Shown here: positions 1-7,518 of the stretch, piece by piece
Position numbering within the stretch: the stretch's first letter is position 1
Layout of the letters: each line of letters begins with the position of its first letter
Assembly (NCBI GenBank): GCA_965248155.1
Contig: CBDFIO010000001.1
Location: forward strand, 1,302,001 to 1,366,000
DNA: 64,000 bases
Source of the DNA: RFSX01 sp965248155
GTDB taxonomy: Bacteria; Bacteroidota; Bacteroidia; Chitinophagales; Saprospiraceae
Direction of reading: 5' to 3'
Position numbers and translations under genes: made by a program
Notes under the pieces: model-generated
The model's input: the letters and a program-made list of their open reading frames with translations, nothing else
The model's database searches: none
What the model was told of the DNA's origin: nothing

Positions 1-911
1 CAAAAATAGATGTACCTGTGGTCTTCATAATTCAAAACAGCATCTATCGATGATATATCCGGCATACATATGGGGCCTGGAGGAAGCCCGGCATTTTTGT
101 AAGTATTATATGGAGACTCAATCGCAATATGCTTATTCAATACTCTTCTAATTGAAAAGTCCCCTACAGCAAATACAACCGTAGGATCTGCCTGTAAAGG
201 GATGCCTCTCTTTATCCTGTTTATGTAAACTCCAGCCATGATTGCTTTTTCTGAGTTTCTATTTGTTTCTTTTTGCACAATAGATGCCAGTGTATAAACT
301 TCTCTTTTAGAAAAAATAAGATTATTGAGTTGTTTTGTCCGGTCATCGTTCCAAAATTTTTTATTCTCAATAATCATCTTATCTAAGACATCCTTTGGCT
401 CCGAATTCCAAAAAAGATCATAAGTGTTTGGAATAAATGCAGACAAAATATTTTCGCTGGTATAACCCAATGGACGAATATAAGATGTGTCAGTAAAGTA
501 ATTCAAAAAACTTAAGGAATCAGATTCTAATTTTTCAGCAAAAATCCCGGCCAGATCATTGATCGTCCTTACATTATTGAAGGTCAGTTTGACTGGACTT
601 TGATTACCGGATCTGAAATGTCCAACAATTTCTTTGTTATTCCATTCGGGCTGGATGATATATTTTCCAGATTTCACACGATTAAACTTCATTCTTTTAG
701 CAACCCCAATGAATGCACTAATATCTTCAAGTATGTTTTTTGATTCAATTGTATCGAGTAGTGAACTAAAAGATGAATTTGTAGGGACAAATATTATTTC
801 CTCAGAAAGGGATTTGACATTATCAGAAAATATAAAATTATAATATCTGAACCCGATGAAGGCAGATATGAGAATAATGACTATTCCTAGAAGCACGAGC
901 TTCTTTTTCAT
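1..911 (-). CDS. mltG: Endolytic transglycosylase MltG (3' end outside window)
   Basis: Cleaves nascent peptidoglycan glycan strands at the inner membrane and so terminates their growth. About 303 residues are visible from ATG 909-911. A single N-terminal membrane segment follows a Met-Lys-Lys-Lys start. Further on come the LysM-like/YceG region and the signature SIVQKETN, whose Glu matches the family's catalytic Glu (ASIVEKE in E. coli), then AGVYINRI and LQADPTVVFAVG. The frame is open to the window edge, so the C-terminus is missing here only because of the cut. The gene starts one base after the panB stop (TAA-A-ATG), so the two are almost certainly co-transcribed and translationally coupled. 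Identification rests on these motifs and is strong. Confidence 0.93.
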   Translation of the reverse strand, partial: MKKKLVLLGIVIILISAFIGFRYYNFIFSDNVKSLSEEIIFVPTNSSFSSLLDTIESKNILEDISAFIGVAKRMKFNRVKSGKYIIQPEWNNKEIVGHFRSGNQSPVKLTFNNVRTINDLAGIFAEKLESDSLSFLNYFTDTSYIRPLGYTSENILSAFIPNTYDLFWNSEPKDVLDKMIIENKKFWNDDRTKQLNNLIFSKREVYTLASIVQKETNRNSEKAIMAGVYINRIKRGIPLQADPTVVFAVGDFSIRRVLNKHIAIESPYNTYKNAGLPPGPICMPDISSIDAVLNYEDHRYIYF

Positions 912-912
912 T

Positions 913-1731
913 TTAATACTGTTCTTTCTCGTTAGGAAAATCTCTTGATTTTACATCCTTTATATATGAACGAACAGCGTCGCCCATTGAGGTGTACAAG
1001 TCCATATACCTTCTTAAAAATCTGGGGTTAAAATCCTTGGTAATTCCAAATAAATCGTGACTTACAATTACTTGACCATCTGTACCTCCTCCGGCTCCAA
1101 TTCCAATAGTGGGTATGTCTATCGATTTTGAGACTTGTGTTGCCAACTCAGCAGGTATTTTTTCCAAAACGATTGCAAAGCATCCCGCTTTTTCAAGGAT
1201 AAGTGCGTCTTCTAGTAATTCTGCAGCTTCCTCTTCTTCTTTTGCTCTAACGGTATATGTGCCAAACTTATAAATTGACTGCGGCGTGAGACCTAAATGT
1301 CCCATGACAGGAACACCTGCAGAAATAATTCTTTTTACTGATTCTTTAATCTTTTTTCCTCCTTCCATTTTTACAGCATGAGCGCCAGATTCTTTCATTA
1401 TTCTAATCGCGGATGCCAAAGCTTTATCAGAGTTAGATTGATATGATCCAAAAGGCAAGTCTACGACAACAAGAGACTTCTTAACGGCGCGTATCACAGA
1501 AGATGCATGGTATATCATCTGATCTAAAGTAATCGGTAGGGTAGTTTCATGCCCTGCCATTACATTTGAAGCAGAATCACCGACCAAAATCACATCTATA
1601 CCTGCACTATCTATAATCTTAGCCATGCTATAATCATAAGCTGTGAGCATTGAAATTTTTTCTCCTTCTTTTTTCATGCGATTTAACACATGAGTTGTCA
1701 CTCGTTTCGCGTCTTTACTTACTGCTGACAT
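913..1731 (-). CDS. panB: 3-methyl-2-oxobutanoate hydroxymethyltransferase (ketopantoate synthase)
   Basis: Transfers a hydroxymethyl group from 5,10-methylene-tetrahydrofolate to alpha-ketoisovalerate, the first committed step to pantothenate and CoA, in the cytoplasm. 272 residues, normal family length. Visible motifs: GDS at 51-53 (Mg2+ ligand region), DLPFGSY at 91-97, KMEGG at 121-125, GHLGLTPQS at 144-152, the catalytic-Glu segment IVLEKIP near 190, and the glycine-rich IGIGAGGGTDGQ near 210-220. ATG start at 1729-1731. It leads a two-gene unit with mltG. The pairing of a vitamin gene with a wall hydrolase has no obvious metabolic logic and probably reflects packing. Confidence 0.97.
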   Translation of the reverse strand: MSAVSKDAKRVTTHVLNRMKKEGEKISMLTAYDYSMAKIIDSAGIDVILVGDSASNVMAGHETTLPITLDQMIYHASSVIRAVKKSLVVVDLPFGSYQSNSDKALASAIRIMKESGAHAVKMEGGKKIKESVKRIISAGVPVMGHLGLTPQSIYKFGTYTVRAKEEEEAAELLEDALILEKAGCFAIVLEKIPAELATQVSKSIDIPTIGIGAGGGTDGQVIVSHDLFGITKDFNPRFLRRYMDLYTSMGDAVRSYIKDVKSRDFPNEKEQY

Positions 1732-1799
1732 TTTTAATTAATTCTTTGTGCCCAAGATATAAAATAGCTGGAATAAATGAGGAGATTAAATAAATGAGT

Positions 1800-1807
1800 T
1801 AATTTTG
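1800..1807 (+). promoter_or_regulatory. Bacteroidota -7 box (TAATTTTG) just before the DUF4249 gene
   Basis: Exact match to the Bacteroidota -7 consensus TAnnTTTG, ending 5 bases before the ATG at 1813. With the usual few-base spacing, transcription would start at or next to the ATG, so the mRNA may be leaderless. No clear -33 TTG was found. Assignment is by consensus only. Confidence 0.4.
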
Positions 1808-1812
1808 CCAGC

Positions 1813-2796
1813 ATGAAATACCTCGTTATTTTTCTGGTTTTATTAGGCTTCATATCTTGTGATAATGAATTAAATGTCATTGAAGATTTCAAAGATATTC
1901 CTGTGGTTTATGGAGTTATATCAAGTTCTGATTCTGCTCAATACATTAGAGTTGAAAGAGCATTCGTAGACCCAAATACTTCAGCACTAGAACTCGCAAA
2001 GATTGCTGACTCTTTATACTACCAGAATGCTGAAGTGCGTATTATCAATTCATCTGGTATTGAATATAACTTAAGCAGAGTGAATGGAGAAGATGAGGGA
2101 TATCCAAGGGAATCAGGTGCATTTGCTGAAACACCAAATTACCTGTATAAGATAAAAACATCGGATATCAACCTGACAGCAGGAGAGGAGTATACATTAT
2201 CCTTAAACAGATCAGAAAATTTAGAAACCGTAACGGCAAGAACAAAGCTTGTAGGAGAATCTACAATACTGACTCCTTCCAGCAGCATCGGTTTTGCCTA
2301 TGTTCAACCTACAAAAATCAGATGGAGAAAAGGGGCTCAAGCCAGGGTGTTTGATATATATATCCAGGTTAATTATAGAGAAAGAGTAACAGTTAGTTCA
2401 AACGACTTTGAAAAAAAATCAGTGAGCTGGCAAATGGCATCAAATATTTCATCCTCTGGTGACAATGTAGAAAATTTTGAAATGCCTGGAGTAGATTTCT
2501 ATTCCTTTCTAATAGGAGCCATTGAAATAAATCCTGAACTGGAAAGACGATTTGATGATATTACATTGACATTAGTGAGTGGTGGATCCGAAATTCTGGA
2601 ACTCAATAGGTTGAGCGAGGCCAATTTAGGAATTACATCTTCACAAGATATTCCTGTATTTACAAACCTTTCTGAAGGTAGAGGTATATTTTCGTCAAAA
2701 TATACTGAAAGACTAACCGGTCTTGAATTAAAAAACAGTTCCCTAGATTCTTTAACTGATGGAATTATAACCCGGGATCTTAATTTTAAACGATAA
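1813..2796 (+). CDS. DUF4249-like outer-membrane/periplasmic lipoprotein
   Basis: 327 residues. The N-terminus (MKYLVIFLVLLGFISCDNEL) is a lipoprotein signal with lipobox LGFISC, so Cys16 is probably lipidated; the following Asp-Asn need not retain it in the inner membrane in this phylum. The body begins with a short beta-rich segment (PVVYGVISSSDSAQYIRVERAF) typical of Bacteroidota DUF4249 proteins, which often sit near TonB receptors or T9SS cargo and have no established activity. No catalytic motif seen. It is monocistronic: divergent from panB (81 bases apart) and followed by the dnaK regulatory region. The DUF4249 assignment is from remembered sequence pattern, so moderate. Confidence 0.6.
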   Translation: MKYLVIFLVLLGFISCDNELNVIEDFKDIPVVYGVISSSDSAQYIRVERAFVDPNTSALELAKIADSLYYQNAEVRIINSSGIEYNLSRVNGEDEGYPRESGAFAETPNYLYKIKTSDINLTAGEEYTLSLNRSENLETVTARTKLVGESTILTPSSSIGFAYVQPTKIRWRKGAQARVFDIYIQVNYRERVTVSSNDFEKKSVSWQMASNISSSGDNVENFEMPGVDFYSFLIGAIEINPELERRFDDITLTLVSGGSEILELNRLSEANLGITSSQDIPVFTNLSEGRGIFSSKYTERLTGLELKNSSLDSLTDGIITRDLNFKR

Positions 2797-2839
2797 TTCT
2801 GCCTTTTTGGCAGTTCTAATCTCAAACATTATTACTTTC

Positions 2840-2903
2840 TGACATATCTCATAGCTATTTGACATTATTTCTGTCATAAAAATGGCATGGCACAGCTATT
2901 GAT
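2840..2903 (+). promoter_or_regulatory. dnaK control region: TGACA/TGTCA repeats and sigma-54-like -24/-12 element
   Basis: TGACA occurs at 2840-2844 and again 20 bases later at 2860-2864; the second copy forms an inverted repeat with TGTCA at 2872-2876 (7-base spacer). Next comes TGGCAC (2888-2893), five bases, then TTGAT (2899-2903), matching sigma-54 -24/-12 spacing (TGGCAC-N5-TTGC) except for A in place of the -12 C. A start near 2914 would leave a leader of roughly 35 bases before ATG 2948. There is no CIRCE element. Reading this as an activator site plus RpoN promoter is inference. Confidence 0.5.
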
Positions 2904-2947
2904 CAAGATTGCATGTAGTAATTAATAAAAAAGAAACCAGAAATAAA

Positions 2948-4861
2948 ATGGGTAAAATTATAGGTATAGATCTTGGAACTACCAACTCAGTTGTTGCTGT
3001 AATGGAAGGTAACGAACCGGTTGTTATTCCTAATGATGAAGGAAGAAGAACAACTCCTTCAGTCGTTGCTTTTCTAGACAACGGTGAAAGAAAGGTTGGT
3101 GATCCTGCAAAACGTCAGGCCATAACTAATTCGACTAAAACAATTTCTTCAATTAAGAGATTTATGGGTCATCGTTTTGATGAAGTATCTGTCGAAATGA
3201 ATAGATCTCCATATACAGTTGTCAAATGCGATAATGATACTGTCAGAGTAGCCATTGATGATAGAAAATATACACCTCAAGAAATTTCTGCTATGGTTCT
3301 TCAAAAAATGAAGAAAACTGCAGAAGACTTCTTAGGTCAGGAAGTAACTGATGCTGTTATTACAGTTCCAGCGTATTTCAATGACTCACAAAGACAAGCT
3401 ACAAAGGAAGCCGGAGAAATTGCAGGTCTTAAAGTTCAAAGGATTATAAATGAACCGACTGCAGCCGCACTTGCTTTTGGATTGGATAAGAAAAACAGCG
3501 ATATGACAATAGCTGTTTATGACCTTGGTGGTGGAACTTTTGATATCTCAATTCTAGAACTTGGTGATGGAGTATTTGAAGTAAAGTCTACAAACGGTGA
3601 TACGCACTTAGGTGGAGATGATTTTGATCAAGTCATTATCGATTGGCTTGCAGAAGAGTTCAAATCTCAAGAGAATATGGATCTAAGAAAAGATCCAATG
3701 GCACTTCAGAGACTTAAAGACGCTGCAGAAAAAGCCAAGATAGAATTATCTTCTAGTGTAGAAACAGAAATCAACCTTCCATATGTAACAGCAATGGATG
3801 GTGTTCCAAAGCACTTGGTAATGAAATTAACAAGAGCAAAATTTGAACAGCTTGCAGACAACTTGGTAGAAAGGTCATTAAAACCTTGTGCTTCAGCACT
3901 GAAAGACGCAGGCCTTTCTAAATCTGATATTGATGAGGTTATTCTTGTAGGAGGATCCACTCGAATTCCAAAAATTCAGGAAGTCGTGGAAAAATTCTTT
4001 GACAAAAAACCAAATAAAGGAGTTAACCCTGATGAAGTTGTTGCAGTAGGAGCAGCAATCCAAGGTGGGGTCCTAAGCGGAGATGTACAAGATGTTTTAT
4101 TGCTGGATGTAACTCCTTTATCTTTAGGTATTGAAACAATGGGAGGAGTATATGATGTAGTCATAGATTCTAATTCGACAATTCCAACAAAAAAATCAAA
4201 AGTCTATTCAACCGCTGCTGATAATCAACCAAGTGTTGAAATCCATATTCTTCAAGGAGAAAGACCAATGGCTAAAGACAATAGAACAGTTGGTAAATTT
4301 ATCCTGGACGGAATTCCAGCTGCCCCAAGAGGATTGCCTCAGGTAGAAGTAAGTTTCGACATGGATGCCAACGGAATGTTGAATGTTTCAGCCAAGGACA
4401 AAGGGACTGGAAAAGAGCAAAATATTAGAATCGAAGCTTCTACCGGATTATCTAAAGAAGAAATAGAAACGATGAAAGCAGAAGCAGCAGCCAATGCGGA
4501 TTCTGATAAGAAAGCCAGAGAAACTGCTGATAAAATCAATACTGCAGACACTTTAATCTTTCAGACAGAAAAGCAGATGAGTGAGTATGGCGACAAGATT
4601 CCTGAAGACAAAAAAGCTGCAATTGAAACAGCACTTGCAGATCTAAAGGAAGCTCATAAGTTGCAAGATCTTGATAAGATCGATAGTGCTATGGAAACTA
4701 TGAATACAGCATGGCAAGCAGCAAGTCAGGACTTATATCAAGCAAGTCAGGACGCTCAAGCAAATGGAACAGAAGCTAACCCAGAATCTGGTGAAGCATC
4801 AGAATCCGGAGAATCTGAAGAAGTAACAGATGTTGAATTCGAAGAAGTTGACGACAAGTAA
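2948..4861 (+). CDS. dnaK: Molecular chaperone DnaK (Hsp70)
   Basis: ATP-driven Hsp70 that binds exposed hydrophobic segments with DnaJ and GrpE in the cytoplasm. 637 residues from ATG 2948. The start is set by the invariant MGKIIGIDLGTTNS; an in-frame ATG at 2909 would add 13 unrelated residues that no DnaK has. Visible: phosphate-1 loop IGIDLGTTNS, DLGGGTFDIS, the adenosine-binding GGSTRIPKI, the interdomain linker DVLLLDVTPLSLGIET, substrate-binding domain, an acidic lid region, and the C-terminal EEVDDK (EEVD-type end). dnaJ and grpE are not adjacent, as is common in Bacteroidota. The upstream repeats and sigma-54-like promoter suggest heat- or stress-responsive control. A strong terminator follows the stop. 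Confidence 0.99.
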   Translation: MGKIIGIDLGTTNSVVAVMEGNEPVVIPNDEGRRTTPSVVAFLDNGERKVGDPAKRQAITNSTKTISSIKRFMGHRFDEVSVEMNRSPYTVVKCDNDTVRVAIDDRKYTPQEISAMVLQKMKKTAEDFLGQEVTDAVITVPAYFNDSQRQATKEAGEIAGLKVQRIINEPTAAALAFGLDKKNSDMTIAVYDLGGGTFDISILELGDGVFEVKSTNGDTHLGGDDFDQVIIDWLAEEFKSQENMDLRKDPMALQRLKDAAEKAKIELSSSVETEINLPYVTAMDGVPKHLVMKLTRAKFEQLADNLVERSLKPCASALKDAGLSKSDIDEVILVGGSTRIPKIQEVVEKFFDKKPNKGVNPDEVVAVGAAIQGGVLSGDVQDVLLLDVTPLSLGIETMGGVYDVVIDSNSTIPTKKSKVYSTAADNQPSVEIHILQGERPMAKDNRTVGKFILDGIPAAPRGLPQVEVSFDMDANGMLNVSAKDKGTGKEQNIRIEASTGLSKEEIETMKAEAAANADSDKKARETADKINTADTLIFQTEKQMSEYGDKIPEDKKAAIETALADLKEAHKLQDLDKIDSAMETMNTAWQAASQDLYQASQDAQANGTEANPESGEASESGESEEVTDVEFEEVDDK

Positions 4862-4885
4862 TTATATCTATATATAGATTACAAA

Positions 4886-4916
4886 AGCCTACTAAGTTAT
4901 TTAGTAGGCTTTTTTT
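4886..4916 (+). terminator. Rho-independent terminator of dnaK
   Basis: Perfect 10-bp stem AGCCTACTAA (4886-4895) with TTAGTAGGCT (4901-4910), 5-base loop, followed directly by six T. It lies 25 bases after the dnaK stop and before the convergent DCC-family gene. Confidence 0.92.
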
Positions 4917-4931
4917 ATTTGATCTCTCGAA

Positions 4932-5339
4932 TTACGAAATAATTCTAGACAAATCTTGAGGGTTAATATTCTCACATAATTTATTCGTCTTTCCAAACCA
5001 TCGATATCTATACTTCGCAATAAGTCTGTAAATCCAGTCTCTGATTGGTCTCGGTATAATTATAAATCCATATAATAACTGCCATCCTGATCCTAGCTCT
5101 TTTAAAATCATTAAAATAGCAGTAGACATAGAATAATATTTTCCTTCCTGGATATACACCACAGATTTGAAATCTAAGAAAATTGAGGATGACCCAAGTG
5201 TTCTTTGAGCATAAGGAGACTGGATAGATGAGAAAACAAATTTCTTATTTCTGTCCCTTTTAATTATAAATTGAACAGTACTTTGACATAATGTACAAAC
5301 ACCATCAAAGAGTACTATATTTTTATATTCATTTTCCAT
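4932..5339 (-). CDS. DCC-family (DUF393) thiol-disulfide oxidoreductase-like protein
   Basis: 135 residues, the normal size for DUF393/YuxK-type proteins. These have a thioredoxin-like fold and are named for a conserved Asp-x-x-Cys-x-x-Cys; here it is FDGVCTLCQS at about residues 11-20. The mid-region (YAQRTLGSSS, then WQLLYGFIIIPRPIRDWIYR) is also typical. The cellular role is not established; disulfide exchange is presumed from the CxxC. ATG start at 5337-5339 sits only two bases from the terminator of the upstream S46 peptidase gene, so it likely has its own promoter overlapping that hairpin. Confidence 0.85.
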   Translation of the reverse strand: MENEYKNIVLFDGVCTLCQSTVQFIIKRDRNKKFVFSSIQSPYAQRTLGSSSIFLDFKSVVYIQEGKYYSMSTAILMILKELGSGWQLLYGFIIIPRPIRDWIYRLIAKYRYRWFGKTNKLCENINPQDLSRIIS

Positions 5340-5340
5340 A

Positions 5341-5375
5341 AAAAAAGCTCCTCATCAAAAGTAACAAGGAGCTTT
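5341..5375 (-). terminator. Rho-independent terminator of the S46 peptidase gene
   Basis: Read on the minus strand: AAAGCTCCT (5375-5367), a loop, AGGAGCTTT (5352-5344), then T residues to 5341. Nine paired bases. It lies about 23 bases past the S46 stop and right before the ATG of the DCC-family gene, separating the two. Confidence 0.85.
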
Positions 5376-5398
5376 CATTATAGTTTGAAATCAATAGC

Positions 5399-7474
5399 TT
5401 ATTTACCTACTAATTCTCTTACAAGTCTATTGGCTTTGTATATATGTTTCATTGCCGCTACAATACCTCCAGTGTGTACTGAAACCGATCTGTTATATTC
5501 TTCGTCAAATATAAAATTACCGGGTAGTGATTCTATGTTTCCATCGAAAACAAGTCCCACTGCTTCACCGTCCTGATTGATCATTGCAGAACCAGAATTA
5601 CCTCCGATTATATCATTTGTAGAAACAAAATTAAGCGGAGTTTTTAATAATTCTAAAGGTGGATTCTGCCATTTTTCAGGTAGAGCCCAAGGAAATTCTT
5701 CGTCGTTGGAAAAGTGTCTGTCATACAAACCGAAATAAGTTGTTTTGACTGGAGCGACTGTACCATTATAATCATATCCTTTAACCAACCCATCAGAAAT
5801 TCTTAAAGTAAAAGTTGCATCGGGTGGAAGAGAAGTACCATAAACCTGAAAAGCCTGATTCGCTATTTTAGATTCTAGACTTCTTCGCAATGGAGAGGAT
5901 CCCTGGAATGCTTCTACAGATTCCTTGTATCGAGAAACAAGGATGTCTGCCACTTTTACTAATGGGTCTTTTGCTTTTGTAATATTCTTTTCTTTTGAAA
6001 GACATTTTTCAGCTTCTTCCTTAGATTTAAGAATCTTAGATTTCGCAAATAAGTTATTTACATAAGCAGATACACTGCTTCCATCAAGCACTCTTTTCAA
6101 AGTATTATCTCCAGGGTAAATGTCAGCCTGAACTTCCTCAAGCAACATAGGCAATAAAACTTTTTCTCTTTTCGTATCCAGCGATGTAACGATATTCATA
6201 ACCGATTCCTGAGCTGCCTCTACATCTTCTTCACTGGCATCGTTTTCAAGTGCTGACTTATATCTAGCGAGTTCGTGCATCAATACGAATGCGCTTCCTC
6301 TTAAACCTGAAGGACCGAGATGTGAAATAGCCCAGGCATGAGGGTTCAATTTAGCATATTCATTTTCAAGATCACTCCAAAAAGTAACTCCAGGAGAAGC
6401 TGTTTTAATCTTTTCTTCCATCTGCGCTTTACGTCCCATAAAAGCATCATTATGAAGACCACCTAATATTCCTGTGTAGGCTTTTATAGAATTTGAGAGA
6501 TTATTAATTGTACTCAAAAGATCTTGTGCTTCCCTAACTTTTGCTTCATCATCTTTCATTACATTATACTCATCCAACATCATGTCTCTTCTGTTAGTAA
6601 GAAAAGTCAAGAGATACTTAAACCTGTGATCCCTGTCGTATTCCAATTGAGCAGTAGTTCGGTATCTTTCAGTACTTCCAGGATTTCCTACAACAAAAAC
6701 CGGAGTTCCTTCTTCAACACCATCAGTATTAAATTCAAAATAATTTTTTGACGTATTTACGGGTTTATCATTTTCATACGCTCTCCAAAAAGTACAATCT
6801 AGATTATATCGTGGATAAGTAAAATTATCAGGGTCTCCACCATAGAATCCCAAATCGTTTTCAGGAATTAATACCAAACGGATATCGTCATACTTTTTGT
6901 ATCCATACAATGAAAATTTACCTCCTGAATAAAAAATAACAGTTTGAAGTCTTAAACCCTGCCAATCTTTCTTAGTTGCATATTCAGCTTCAATATCTTT
7001 AAGTGCTTTAGCTCGAAGCTCTAATTTCTGAGCATCGTTTTCAGCATTGGCCATTGCAGATTTTACTTGTTCAGTAATATCGGAGACCATTAATAATTGT
7101 TCAACAAATAGTCCTTCAATTTTTCTTTCATCACCGGGTTTGGTTGCATAGAATCCGTTAAGATCAAAGTTCTCTCCATCTTTTTGAACTTTGATTGCTT
7201 CTCCACGTGAGCAATGATGATTTGTCATTATAAGGCCTTTTGGAGAAACAAAGGAAGCCGAACACCAAGTCGCAAATCTTAATGAAGATTTTCTGACATC
7301 ATCAAACCATTCTTCAGTAGCTTCAAAATCATAAGCTTCCTCAAACCATTCCGTAGGTGGGTTTTCGAAAGTCCACATTCTTCCAAAATCAAATGGGCTT
7401 GCCTCTTTTTCTTGTCCATTGACAAATAAGCTTGGCAATAATAAAAGCGCTATTAAATAAAAATTTTGTTTCAT
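5399..7474 (-). CDS. S46 family dipeptidyl-peptidase, DPP7-type
   Basis: Secreted or periplasmic serine exopeptidase that releases dipeptides from the N-terminus of peptides. 691 residues with a signal peptide (about 1-20, ...LFVNGQ), the typical S46 length. The chymotrypsin-fold catalytic residues are visible: His in TNHHC (84-88) and Ser in GGNSGSA (Ser near 627). The segment FDGN (about 643-646) carries Gly at the position that is Gly in DPP7 (hydrophobic P1) but Arg in DPP11 (acidic P1), so DPP7-like specificity is inferred. The M1 peptidase gene lies 44 bases upstream on the same strand with no clear terminator between, so the two may be co-transcribed for peptide catabolism. ATG start. 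Confidence 0.93.
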   Translation of the reverse strand: MKQNFYLIALLLLPSLFVNGQEKEASPFDFGRMWTFENPPTEWFEEAYDFEATEEWFDDVRKSSLRFATWCSASFVSPKGLIMTNHHCSRGEAIKVQKDGENFDLNGFYATKPGDERKIEGLFVEQLLMVSDITEQVKSAMANAENDAQKLELRAKALKDIEAEYATKKDWQGLRLQTVIFYSGGKFSLYGYKKYDDIRLVLIPENDLGFYGGDPDNFTYPRYNLDCTFWRAYENDKPVNTSKNYFEFNTDGVEEGTPVFVVGNPGSTERYRTTAQLEYDRDHRFKYLLTFLTNRRDMMLDEYNVMKDDEAKVREAQDLLSTINNLSNSIKAYTGILGGLHNDAFMGRKAQMEEKIKTASPGVTFWSDLENEYAKLNPHAWAISHLGPSGLRGSAFVLMHELARYKSALENDASEEDVEAAQESVMNIVTSLDTKREKVLLPMLLEEVQADIYPGDNTLKRVLDGSSVSAYVNNLFAKSKILKSKEEAEKCLSKEKNITKAKDPLVKVADILVSRYKESVEAFQGSSPLRRSLESKIANQAFQVYGTSLPPDATFTLRISDGLVKGYDYNGTVAPVKTTYFGLYDRHFSNDEEFPWALPEKWQNPPLELLKTPLNFVSTNDIIGGNSGSAMINQDGEAVGLVFDGNIESLPGNFIFDEEYNRSVSVHTGGIVAAMKHIYKANRLVRELVGK

Positions 7475-7518
7475 TTCTTCTAGTTTATTTATTTCGTTAT
7501 AATTTTTTCAAAAAAATA

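Noticed and set aside
2797..2817. Small hairpin CTGCC-TTTTT-GGCAG after the DUF4249 gene
   Set aside because: Only five pairs and no T-run after it; too weak to call as a terminator.
2499..2825. Antisense open frame of 108 codons
   Set aside because: It lies opposite the DUF4249 gene with no start signal or recognisable protein; the same holds for the other long opposite-strand frames within real genes.
2909..2947. Upstream in-frame ATG that would extend DnaK by 13 residues
   Set aside because: DnaK proteins begin at MGKIIGIDLG; the extra segment has no counterpart and lies in the leader of the predicted transcript.
2821..2947. CIRCE (HrcA) operator sought upstream of dnaK
   Set aside because: No TTAGCACTC-N9-GAGTGCTAA-like element is present; the palindrome seen is TGACA-N7-TGTCA.
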